From Bacteroidota bacterium (GTDB taxonomy: Bacteria > Bacteroidota > Bacteroidia > JACCXN01), in the NCBI GenBank assembly GCA_947462515.1, contig CANHPJ010000076.1, positions 1-7,356 on the forward strand: 7,356 nt of DNA, written 5' to 3'. The translations under genes and the position numbers were made by a program. Position 1 is the first letter of the stretch; each line of letters starts with the position of its first letter. The notes below the pieces were generated by a model. It did not search any database and was not told the DNA's origin. It was given only the letters and a program-made list of their open reading frames with translations. This document shows, piece by piece, positions 1-6,415 of the stretch.

Positions 1-139
1 ATTTACCTTGAGGAAAACCCTTACGCTGAAACCACTCTAAATAAGAAACCGGCAAATCACATATCAGGGTGTCTTTATATTTTCCAAATGGCATTTTCAT
101 GTTTACGCATTCAAGAAGGATTTGAGGATTAGGATGCAT
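1..139 (-). CDS. DUF3820 family protein, N-terminal part (cut by window edge)
   Basis: The reading frame begins at ATG (139-137), directly after an in-frame TAA (142-140), so this start is well bounded. It stays open to the left edge, giving 46 residues. The visible protein begins MHPNPQILLECVNMKMPFGK and continues with YKDTLICDLPVSYLEWF and RKGFPQGK. From memory this matches the short DUF3820 family (sometimes called putative quorum-sensing-regulated virulence factor), whose hallmark is MPFGKYKG...DLP..YL.WF..KGFP. Family members are only about 70-80 residues, so over half is visible. An Asp stands where Gly is usual after GKYK. The biochemical role is unknown and the family nickname should not be taken as function. 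An internal Met at 100-98 begins the MKMPFGK motif, but the extra 13 upstream residues look normal for the family. No Shine-Dalgarno site is visible, as expected in Bacteroidota. The gene lies downstream of the tRNA-Asp terminator, so it probably has its own promoter, which I could not place. Confidence 0.8.
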   Translation of the reverse strand, partial: MHPNPQILLECVNMKMPFGKYKDTLICDLPVSYLEWFQRKGFPQGK

Positions 140-230
140 TTATGATTGAGGAGATTAATAAGTTTCTGCTCAAGGCAAATAGCTGGTATTACCAAAAACA
201 AATAAAAAATTTTAGAAAAGTATATAAAAC

Positions 231-261
231 AAAAAAGGAAGTCATTTCTGACTTCCTTTTT
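231..261 (-). terminator. Rho-independent terminator of tRNA-Asp
   Basis: A perfect 13-bp inverted repeat (arms 232-244 and 249-261, loop TTTC at 245-248) has a GGAAGTCA core flanked by A/T runs. Read on the minus strand the hairpin ends in six T, then GTTTT. The stem starts one base after the tRNA discriminator base (263), so the terminator is almost fused to the tRNA 3' end. The A/T runs are symmetrical, so it could also stop transcription arriving from the left on the plus strand, although no plus-strand gene is visible. Confidence 0.9.
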
Positions 262-262
262 G

Positions 263-336
263 CGGAATGGACGGGACTCGAACCCGCGACCTCCTGCGTG
301 ACAGGCAGGCATTCTAACCAGCTGAACTACCACTCC
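263..336 (-). tRNA. tRNA-Asp (anticodon GTC)
   Basis: The minus strand folds as a complete tRNA of 74 nt. The acceptor arms GGAGTGG (336-330) and CCATTCC (270-264) pair over 7 bp with one G-T wobble. The D arm contains GTTCAGCTGGTTAGAAT. The anticodon stem CCTGC/GCAGG encloses the loop CTGTCAC with anticodon GTC. The T arm is GCGGG-TTCGAGT-CCCGT. The discriminator base is G, the usual one for tRNA-Asp. The 3' CCA is not fully encoded: G is followed by CAA, so CCA must be added by a nucleotidyltransferase. The sequence closely resembles E. coli tRNA-Asp from memory. It is a single tRNA gene with its own promoter upstream and a terminator one base downstream, and it supplies aspartate to GAC/GAU codons. 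Confidence 0.97.
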
Positions 337-361
337 GTTTACCTTATCGTTTTAAGGTGGA

Positions 362-390
362 CAAATGTAAGTCTTTTTTTGTAAACTCAA
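362..390 (-). promoter_or_regulatory. Putative Bacteroidetes-type promoter for tRNA-Asp
   Basis: On the minus strand, TACATTTG (369-362) matches the Bacteroidetes -7 consensus TAnnTTTG exactly. A TTG (390-388, within TTTTG) lies 18 bp upstream as the -33 element, close to the usual spacing of 19-21. Transcription would start roughly 10-20 nt before the mature tRNA 5' end at 336, leaving a short leader for RNase P to remove. The leader holds a small inverted repeat (ACCTTA at 341-346 with TAAGGT at 353-358), which may be chance. Confidence 0.6.
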
Positions 391-408
391 AATATTTTCA
401 AGAAAAAA

Positions 409-1344
409 CTACATCATTTTTGATCTTTTTATCAAATAAGGAAGTAAAACTTCATTAAAACCCTTACTTACATCGGTTTGCACGTAATCAATTTTATATT
501 GTCCACATCGTAACTTTAGTTCTTTTTGAAAATTATCCATGGCTTTGGTGTAATATTCTTTAATTTCATTTGGATGTGCTTTTATTTCCATTCCTGATTC
601 CAGGTCAATAAAATTATAGGGTCTATTATCCAAATCAAGATCCAATTCAGTTTTTTTATCCAAAACATGAAAAAGGACAACTTCGTGTTTATTGTATTTT
701 AGATGTTGCAATGCTGCAAAAAGCTCTTCGGTATTTGCTGAATCATCCATCATATCAGTAAAAAGTACAATTAAGGAACGCTTATGTATGCTTTCTGCTA
801 TTTGATGCAAGGCTTTTACGGCCGACGTCTTTTTTTGAATTTCTAAATCTTGACCTATTAATAATTTTTCGAGCTCATTATAGAGGGTTTTAAAGTGGAT
901 GGAACTTGATTTGGAGGCTGTATGAACATCGAGATCATCAGAAAAAACACTTAGCCCCACAGCATCACGTTGTCGCCGCAGCAACTCCATTAAAGAAGCA
1001 GCGCAATAGACAGAAAATCCCAGTTTGTTTAAGTCAGGAAGTGATAAGGTTTTATGATCAGGAAAATACATGGAAGATGAATTATCAATAATTATCTGAC
1101 ACCTCAAATTGGTTTCCTCTTCGTACCTCTTTATGAAAAGCTTTTCTGTCCTGGCATAAAGTTTCCAGTCCATGTGCCGGGTAGATTCTCCGCTATTATA
1201 CAACCTATGCTCGGCAAACTCAACAGAAAAACCATGAAACGGGCTTTTATGAAGACCTGTTATGAATCCCTCTACTACTTGCCTTGCAATTAATTCAAGA
1301 TTAGAATATTGCTGAAGGCGATGAAAATCTATTTTATTTTGCAA
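409..1344 (-). CDS. DUF58 domain protein with vWA-like fold, TTG start
   Basis: This 311-residue soluble protein belongs to the DUF58 family. The family signature is clear at residues 52-80: GESTRHMDWKLYART followed by KLFIKRYEEETNL. A von Willebrand A-like fold follows, with a metal-site (MIDAS) motif DxSxS at D87-S89-S91 (IIDNSSSM) and a second acidic cluster FTDMMD at 195-200. I see no signal peptide or transmembrane segment, so it should be cytosolic. DUF58 proteins are usually coded beside MoxR-type AAA+ ATPases and Bat membrane proteins and are thought to act in complex assembly or envelope stress. Here neither partner is visible, and the neighbours are trxA upstream and tRNA-Asp downstream. 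The start is TTG at 1344: the only codons upstream before the in-frame stop (TAG, 1389-1387) offer no ATG, GTG or TTG, and the next Met (M58) lies inside the conserved motif. A terminator-like hairpin ends 14 nt before this start. No downstream terminator was found. Confidence 0.88.
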   Translation of the reverse strand: MQNKIDFHRLQQYSNLELIARQVVEGFITGLHKSPFHGFSVEFAEHRLYNSGESTRHMDWKLYARTEKLFIKRYEEETNLRCQIIIDNSSSMYFPDHKTLSLPDLNKLGFSVYCAASLMELLRRQRDAVGLSVFSDDLDVHTASKSSSIHFKTLYNELEKLLIGQDLEIQKKTSAVKALHQIAESIHKRSLIVLFTDMMDDSANTEELFAALQHLKYNKHEVVLFHVLDKKTELDLDLDNRPYNFIDLESGMEIKAHPNEIKEYYTKAMDNFQKELKLRCGQYKIDYVQTDVSKGFNEVLLPYLIKRSKMM

Positions 1345-1350
1345 AACAAT

Positions 1351-1406
1351 AAAAAAAAAATGGTTATCGATTGACCTGAATTCTATCTAGTCAATCAATA
1401 ACCATT
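1351..1406 (-). terminator. Hairpin plus T10: trxA terminator or attenuator before the DUF58 gene
   Basis: The arms 1390-1406 and 1359-1375 form a 17-bp stem around a 14-nt loop (1376-1389). On the minus strand the hairpin is followed by an uninterrupted T tract (1360-1351). One position (1397/1368) is a G-U wobble in the minus-strand transcript but would be an A-C mismatch in the plus-strand RNA, which supports minus-strand function. It starts 15 nt after the trxA stop codon. It also ends only a few bases before the TTG start of the DUF58 gene, so it may let through only part of the transcription. Confidence 0.85.
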
Positions 1407-1421
1407 AACGTAAAATACTAA

Positions 1422-1739
1422 TTAAAGTTGTGCGTCAATTTTAGATGCAAGTACTGATTTAGGAACCGCTCCAACTTGTTTATCAACAATTTCTCCATTT
1501 TTAAAGAACAAGATGGTAGGGATGTTTCTAATTCCAAACTTGGCAGAAATAGACGGATTGTTATCAACGTTAACTTTACCTACTACTGCTTTTCCATCAT
1601 AGTCTTTTGAAAGCTCTTCAACCACTGGCCCAACCATTCTGCATGGACCACACCACTCTGCCCAAAAATCCACTAAAACAGGTTTGTCAGAGTTTAATAC
1701 CATTTCGTCAAAATTTGCATCTGTCAATTCTAAAGCCAT
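1422..1739 (-). CDS. trxA: Thioredoxin
   Basis: This is a single-domain classical thioredoxin of 105 residues, the usual family length. It reduces protein disulfides in the cytosol and is itself kept reduced by thioredoxin reductase. The redox-active motif WCGPC is at residues 29-33 (C30 and C33), preceded by the buried Asp (D24 in VDFWAEWC). The cis-proline is P74 in RNIPTILFF, and the conserved glycine region VGAVPK lies near 89-94. There is no signal peptide, so it is the cytosolic type rather than an envelope TlpA/ResA-like protein. The ATG at 1739-1737 gives the expected N-terminus MALELTDANF. There is no Shine-Dalgarno site, and the leader is A/T-rich. It lies 113 bp downstream of dnaE; I recall the dnaE-trxA order as common in Bacteroidetes. 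A promoter candidate lies just upstream, and a strong hairpin with a T tract follows, so it can probably be transcribed as a separate unit. Confidence 0.97.
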   Translation of the reverse strand: MALELTDANFDEMVLNSDKPVLVDFWAEWCGPCRMVGPVVEELSKDYDGKAVVGKVNVDNNPSISAKFGIRNIPTILFFKNGEIVDKQVGAVPKSVLASKIDAQL

Positions 1740-1774
1740 AATTTTAATTTATTTGTTTTTAGTTTATTAAATGT

Positions 1775-1805
1775 TAAAGTTATAAAATTAATTTATCCTT
1801 GTCAA
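1775..1805 (-). promoter_or_regulatory. Putative Bacteroidetes-type promoter for trxA
   Basis: On the minus strand, TTG (1805-1803, within TTTTTTGACA) is followed after 20 bp by TAACTTTA (1782-1775), seven of eight matches to TAnnTTTG. The inferred transcription start would leave a leader of roughly 25-30 nt before the trxA ATG at 1739. The site lies in the dnaE-trxA gap, so trxA need not depend on dnaE transcription. Confidence 0.5.
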
Positions 1806-1841
1806 AAAACCTGCCGCCTCTTTTAAAATGACAAATTGGCA
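1799..1841 (+). promoter_or_regulatory. Inverted TTGTCA/TGACAA with sigma-54-like -24 half site
   Basis: On the plus strand, TTGTCA (1799-1804) and TGACAA (1829-1834) form an inverted pair 24 nt apart, with CCTGCCGCC between them. TGACAA runs straight into ATTGGCA (1835-1841), which resembles the TTGGCA of a sigma-54 -24 element. The matching -12 GC, expected at about 1850-1851, is absent (TT). I recall similar TGTCA...TGACAAATTGGCA strings upstream of Bacteroidetes heat-shock or protease genes, but cannot verify this here. It points away from trxA into the 3' end of dnaE and overlaps the trxA -33 element, so it may be a regulator-binding site, a decayed promoter or coincidence. Confidence 0.3.
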
Positions 1842-1852
1842 TTTATTTTTTA

Positions 1853-4800
1853 TTACGATTGATTTAGAGTATATCGTAGTTCCCGCATTTTATCCAACCT
1901 TTCTGTGATATCATTGGTTAAGTCTATTTTTAATTTTTTTGATGGCATTTCAATTTTTATTTTTTCAGTGTTATCTATAACCACAATTTTAACGTTACAG
2001 CCGCCTTCAGGTGCAGTTACAAAAAGATCAATTAAAGAATTTGCAACCTCCGTATTCAACTCGTGCAGAGGTATTTCTATTGTAATACCTTTCACAAGCG
2101 ACTCCTTTATCTCGCTAAGCAATTGAATATTCGAAATTTTAAGTTCTAATTTTTCCTTATCCCATTTATGGGACTGAGCTTTTGCTTTTACATATAAAAA
2201 CCAGCCAGGGTTCATCCATTTCTTAAAGTTTGGATAGTCTTCGCCAAACAAAGCAAACTGATAGGAACCATTATAATCTTCTAATGTAAACCTACCCCAA
2301 GGAGCACCATTTTTTGTAAGACCATTAAAAACTTCACTCACTACGCCGCCTATGGAAATATCTCTTCCCTTGAGCAGAGATAAATCACCCAACTTATCTA
2401 ACGTTGTATTACAAAAGTTATTCATCTCAATTTTGTAATCATCAAGTGGGTGTCCGGAAACGTAAATCCCCATCAATTCTTTTTCGAATTTCAATTGATG
2501 TAAATTAGGCCAAGGCTCACATTTAGGTATTATTGGCTGAGGCATTTCAACAGCACTTTCTTCACCAAATAATGATTGCTGGGAAGAATTTATATTTGCC
2601 TGATGAGCTGCACCATATTTAATTGCCTTTTCAAGAAATAATTGTCCGTCGGCCTCCGAATAAAAATATTGCGCACGATGTATGTCAGCAAATGAATCAA
2701 ATGCACCGGTATAGGCCAAATTTTCTATACTTTTTTTATTTACCGATCTATGACTTACGCGCTTTGTAAAGTCGAAAATAGATGAGTAATTGCCATTATT
2801 TTTATATTCTTCAATAATTGCATAAACAGCAGCCTCGCCAACACCTTTAACAGCAGCCATTCCAAATCGTATATTACCATCTTTATTAACGCTGAAAGTC
2901 AATTTACTTTCATTTACATCTGGACCCAGCACTTTTAATCCCATGCGGGTGCACTCATCCAGGTAGAAAGTTAGATTTTTTATATTTGCCATATCTTCTG
3001 TCAGCACGGCAGCCATATATTCAGCAGGATAATTCGCCTTTAAATAGGCAGTATGGAAGGCTATATAGGCGTAACAAGTAGCATGAGATTTATTGAAAGC
3101 ATAGGATGCAAATGCCTCCCAGTCGGTCCAGATTTTTTCAAGACGTTCTTTTTTATGCCCATTAGAAATGGCACCTTCCAAAAATTTCGGCTTTAACTTA
3201 TCAAGAGTTGCCCTGTCTTTTTTTCCCATTGCCTTTCTCAAGGTATCAGCATCACCTTTGGTGAAATTGGCTAGTTTGCGAGAAAGAAGCATTACCTGTT
3301 CCTGATAAACAGTAATTCCATAGGTGTCCTGAAGATATTCATCCATGCCATCTGTATCATAGGTGATTTCCTCCTCGCCGTGCTTACGCTTTATGAAATT
3401 TGGAATATATTCAATAGGACCTGGTCTGTATAAAGCATTCATAGCAATGAGGTCATCGAATTTATCGGGACGCAAATCTTTCATGTATTTTTGCATTCCA
3501 GGTGACTCAAACTGAAATACCCCCACTGTTTCGCCACGCTGAAACAAGGCATAGGTAGTTGGGTCATCCAAAGGAATATCATCCGCCACAATATTAATGC
3601 CATGGCGCGCGCGTACCAAATTTATGGCTTCGTTAATTATGGTCAAGGTATTCAAACCCAAAAAGTCCATTTTTAACAAACCAGCTTCTTCAGCCACGGA
3701 GTTATCATACTGCGTCAACAAAAACTCAGAATCTTTGGCAGTAGTAACGGGCACAATCTCTTCCATATCCTCTGGTGTAATGATTACCCCACAGGCATGA
3801 ACACCGGTATTTCGCATGCAACCCTCTACCTCGGCTGCCTCGCGAAGCACCTGGGCTTTTAGATCCGTACCCTCTGACATTTTGCGCATATTTTCTGCCG
3901 CCAACTTTTGATCGGCATCCATCTCCTCCAACAAATCAGCATCTATACCTCCTTTTGCCAATATTTTTTTGATGGTGGCTTTAGGATTATCCGGAAAAGA
4001 CTTTGCAAGAGAATCAGCTTCCGACAAATGCAAATCTAACACCCTAGAACAATCTCGAATAGCAGACTTAGCAGCCATGGTGCCATAAGTAATTATTTGA
4101 GCTACTCGTTTTTTTCCATATTTATTTACGACATAATCCATGACCTTTCCTCTACCCCTATCATCGAAATCGATATCAATATCGGGCATGGATATACGAT
4201 CGGGATTAAGAAATCGCTCAAAGAGGAGGTTATACTTTATTGGATCTACATTGGTTATTCCGGTACAATAAGCTATTGCAGAACCGGCAGCAGATCCTCT
4301 ACCAGGCCCGACGGATACACCCATTTCTCGTGCTTTTTCAATGAAGTCGGCTACAATTAAAAAATACCCAGGGAAACCCATTTTCTCTACTGTTTCCAAT
4401 TCAAAATCTATACGTTCCTTTATTTCTGGCGTAATTTCGGAATACCTATTTTTTGCGCCTTTATAAGTTAAATAGCGTAAATAGGCATTTTGCTCGGCTA
4501 TATTATATAACGATGTTTTTTGTTTTTCGATCTCATCAGCACTTACCAAAGATTTTTCCCACTCCACTTTTTTACGTTCTATGGACCGTTCAAAGGCAGC
4601 TTGAGATTCTTGTTGATTTTCCTCTAAAAGTACTTTTGGAATTTCAAAGTCCGGAAGCAATACGTCGCGCTTTAATTTATAGGACTCTACTTTTTCGACA
4701 ATTTCATTTGTGGTGGCAATAGCAAGCGGAAGATCTGAAAACAACTTGCGCATTTCATCCTGGCTTTTGATATAGTACTGATCGTTTGGAAAGCCAAAAC

Positions 4801-6241
4801 GAAAGCCTTTGCCTTTTCCAATTTCGGTAGATTGTTTTTCGCCATCACGCACGCAAAGCATAATATCATGTGCTACAGAGCCTTTCTGCTTGGAGTAGTA
4901 GGTGTTATTAGAAGCAAAATATTTTACCTGATGCTTTTCCGCAAACTTTAGCAATACCCCATTTACATAATCCTCTTCCTGCAGCCCATGACGCTGAAGT
5001 TCAATGTAAAAGTCATCACCAAATTGTTCTTTCCACCATAAGAAGGCTTCTTCAGCCTTTATTTCCCCTTCATTTAATATTAAACTAGGGATTTCTGCCG
5101 TTAATGAACCGGTTGTAGCTATGAGCCCTTGTTTATACTGAACCAATAAATCCCGGTCAATACGCGGCACATAATACATCCCATGAATAAGAGCAAAGGA
5201 GCTTAACTTTGATAGATTTTTATACCCGTTTTTATTCTTAGAAATTAAGACTTGAGTATATCCTGTATCCTTATTTTTTTTATCCAAATGGTTGCGACAC
5301 AGATAAAATTCGCAACCTAAAATTGGTTTTATCCCTGCTTTTACTGCTGCATCAACAAATTTAAATGCACCATACAAATTACCATGATCCGTAAGTGCTA
5401 TGGCAGACATACCATATTCTTTGGCCGTATTTACCAGATCTTTTATATTGGTAATACTTGGCACCAATGAGAATTGGGAATGACAATGAAGATGGGAAAA
5501 AGCAATAGACTCATTAACAGAAGGGGCTGCAGAAACTGATATCATATCTGAACCGGCATCACTGGACTTCCCTAAATCACTACGTTGCTGAACCGTATTT
5601 AAAATTTGAGAGGCTATCTCGGAAAGATGCAACATAGTGGCATCTGTAATGGCAATATCATTGCGTTTTATAACACCTATACGACAAAGCTCAAAGAAAG
5701 CTCGAGTATTGGCTTCAACATCTGCACAAGCGTTATGAGCTTCGCCAAAGCCTTTTCGAAAAAGCTTTAGATGGAGCTCTTCCAAAGTAGGCCATTTGAA
5801 TTTACCTCCTCTACCACCCGGCAAGGCACAATAATCAGTACTTTCATCTTTAGTATCAATTACAGCATATTCGGGAAGTATATTATCAAGACCTTTCCTC
5901 AATATTTCTGAACCGATTACATTGATATCAAATCCGATATTATGTCCGATTAAATATTTTGAGTTATTAGCTACTTCTAAAAATTTATGTAAAGCTTGTT
6001 GCAACTCAATGCCTTCATCATTGGCTTTTTGAGTACTTATACCATGAATTTTTTCAGCATTGTAAGGAATAACAAAACCTTCGGGTTTAACCAAAAAGTT
6101 TCCACTGGATAATAAAATACCGTTTATATCATGCTGCTGCCAGGCAATTTGAACTACCCGGGGCCAATTATCAAAATCGGTTAAAGGAGCATTATAATCG
6201 CGGGGTAAACCCGTTGTTTCAGTATCAAAAATTAAAAACAT
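1853..6241 (-). CDS. dnaE: DNA polymerase III alpha subunit with fused N-terminal 3'-5' exonuclease
   Basis: This 1462-residue replicative polymerase is about 300 residues longer than E. coli DnaE (1160), because an epsilon/DnaQ-like DEDDh exonuclease occupies residues 1-185. ExoI is D6/E8 (FDTETTG), ExoII is N101/D105 (HNIGFD) and ExoIII is H169/D174. A linker (about 192-247) leads to the PHP domain (248-530), which keeps H252, H254, D285-H286 and E311 but has substitutions at other expected metal ligands. The polymerase core has GPGRGSAAGS (646-654), the catalytic D687/D689 in PDIDIDF and the third Asp D859 in KMDFLGLN. Helix-hairpin-helix (about 1125-1180), clamp-binding motif QQSLF (1221-1225) and OB fold (about 1290-1375) follow in the usual order. 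The chosen start is ATG 6241, giving MFLIFDTETTG at the domain border. An in-frame ATG at 6298 would add 19 unconserved residues. The protein should carry out both synthesis and proofreading at the replication fork, bound to the sliding clamp. Confidence 0.97.
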   Translation of the reverse strand: MFLIFDTETTGLPRDYNAPLTDFDNWPRVVQIAWQQHDINGILLSSGNFLVKPEGFVIPYNAEKIHGISTQKANDEGIELQQALHKFLEVANNSKYLIGHNIGFDINVIGSEILRKGLDNILPEYAVIDTKDESTDYCALPGGRGGKFKWPTLEELHLKLFRKGFGEAHNACADVEANTRAFFELCRIGVIKRNDIAITDATMLHLSEIASQILNTVQQRSDLGKSSDAGSDMISVSAAPSVNESIAFSHLHCHSQFSLVPSITNIKDLVNTAKEYGMSAIALTDHGNLYGAFKFVDAAVKAGIKPILGCEFYLCRNHLDKKNKDTGYTQVLISKNKNGYKNLSKLSSFALIHGMYYVPRIDRDLLVQYKQGLIATTGSLTAEIPSLILNEGEIKAEEAFLWWKEQFGDDFYIELQRHGLQEEDYVNGVLLKFAEKHQVKYFASNNTYYSKQKGSVAHDIMLCVRDGEKQSTEIGKGKGFRFGFPNDQYYIKSQDEMRKLFSDLPLAIATTNEIVEKVESYKLKRDVLLPDFEIPKVLLEENQQESQAAFERSIERKKVEWEKSLVSADEIEKQKTSLYNIAEQNAYLRYLTYKGAKNRYSEITPEIKERIDFELETVEKMGFPGYFLIVADFIEKAREMGVSVGPGRGSAAGSAIAYCTGITNVDPIKYNLLFERFLNPDRISMPDIDIDFDDRGRGKVMDYVVNKYGKKRVAQIITYGTMAAKSAIRDCSRVLDLHLSEADSLAKSFPDNPKATIKKILAKGGIDADLLEEMDADQKLAAENMRKMSEGTDLKAQVLREAAEVEGCMRNTGVHACGVIITPEDMEEIVPVTTAKDSEFLLTQYDNSVAEEAGLLKMDFLGLNTLTIINEAINLVRARHGINIVADDIPLDDPTTYALFQRGETVGVFQFESPGMQKYMKDLRPDKFDDLIAMNALYRPGPIEYIPNFIKRKHGEEEITYDTDGMDEYLQDTYGITVYQEQVMLLSRKLANFTKGDADTLRKAMGKKDRATLDKLKPKFLEGAISNGHKKERLEKIWTDWEAFASYAFNKSHATCYAYIAFHTAYLKANYPAEYMAAVLTEDMANIKNLTFYLDECTRMGLKVLGPDVNESKLTFSVNKDGNIRFGMAAVKGVGEAAVYAIIEEYKNNGNYSSIFDFTKRVSHRSVNKKSIENLAYTGAFDSFADIHRAQYFYSEADGQLFLEKAIKYGAAHQANINSSQQSLFGEESAVEMPQPIIPKCEPWPNLHQLKFEKELMGIYVSGHPLDDYKIEMNNFCNTTLDKLGDLSLLKGRDISIGGVVSEVFNGLTKNGAPWGRFTLEDYNGSYQFALFGEDYPNFKKWMNPGWFLYVKAKAQSHKWDKEKLELKISNIQLLSEIKESLVKGITIEIPLHELNTEVANSLIDLFVTAPEGGCNVKIVVIDNTEKIKIEMPSKKLKIDLTNDITERLDKMRELRYTLNQS

Positions 6242-6357
6242 AGTTATACTTATTGAAATTAATTGCGAGACTTCACAGCAATTAAATAAAAAATTCAAAC
6301 TCTAAAAAACCAAGAAAAGAACCCGGAAACAAAATTATTTAGACATTTGAAGTAATG

Positions 6358-6387
6358 CGAAGATAAGCGCTAAACGAACTCATTCAA
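6358..6387 (-). promoter_or_regulatory. Putative Bacteroidetes-type promoter for dnaE
   Basis: On the minus strand, TTG (6387-6385) is followed after exactly 19 bp by TATCTTCG (6365-6358), which matches TAnnTTTG at seven of eight positions. The leader to the dnaE ATG at 6241 would be about 110 nt. A second -7 candidate, TAATTTTG (6337-6330), matches the consensus fully, but has only TTC at the -33 position. The site lies between the OmpA-family gene and dnaE, where no clear terminator was seen. Confidence 0.55.
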
Positions 6388-6415
6388 TTAAAATACACCT
6401 GCTTTTATTCACAAT

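Noticed and set aside
341..358. ACCTTA/TAAGGT hairpin in the tRNA leader as a regulatory element
   Set aside because: A 6-bp A/T-rich stem is expected by chance in such sequence, and it lies in a leader that RNase P would remove.
103..384. Open frames on both strands across the tRNA gene (76 and 80 codons)
   Set aside because: Their only recognisable parts are the familiar translations of tRNA sequence (VRMPACHAGGRGFESRP on minus, EWTGLEPATSCVTGRHSNQ on plus). The rest is low-complexity translation of A/T-rich spacer.
906..1091. Plus-strand frame inside the DUF58 gene
   Set aside because: It lies wholly opposite a conserved coding region and its translation shows no recognisable domain. The plus-strand frames inside dnaE (1905-2126, 3597-3800, 4097-4360, 4453-4722) and the minus frame at 4687-4869 were rejected for the same reason.
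1799..1834. TTGTCA/TGACAA pair as a dnaE terminator hairpin
   Set aside because: The arms are only 6 bp with a 24-nt interval and a poor inner stem, and no T tract follows on the minus strand.
6242..6298. Upstream in-frame ATG for dnaE adding 19 residues (MNFLFNCCEVSQLISISIT)
   Set aside because: The exonuclease domain begins right at the next Met (MFLIFDTETTG), as I recall for relatives. The extra residues look like translated leader, not a signal peptide in a cytosolic polymerase.
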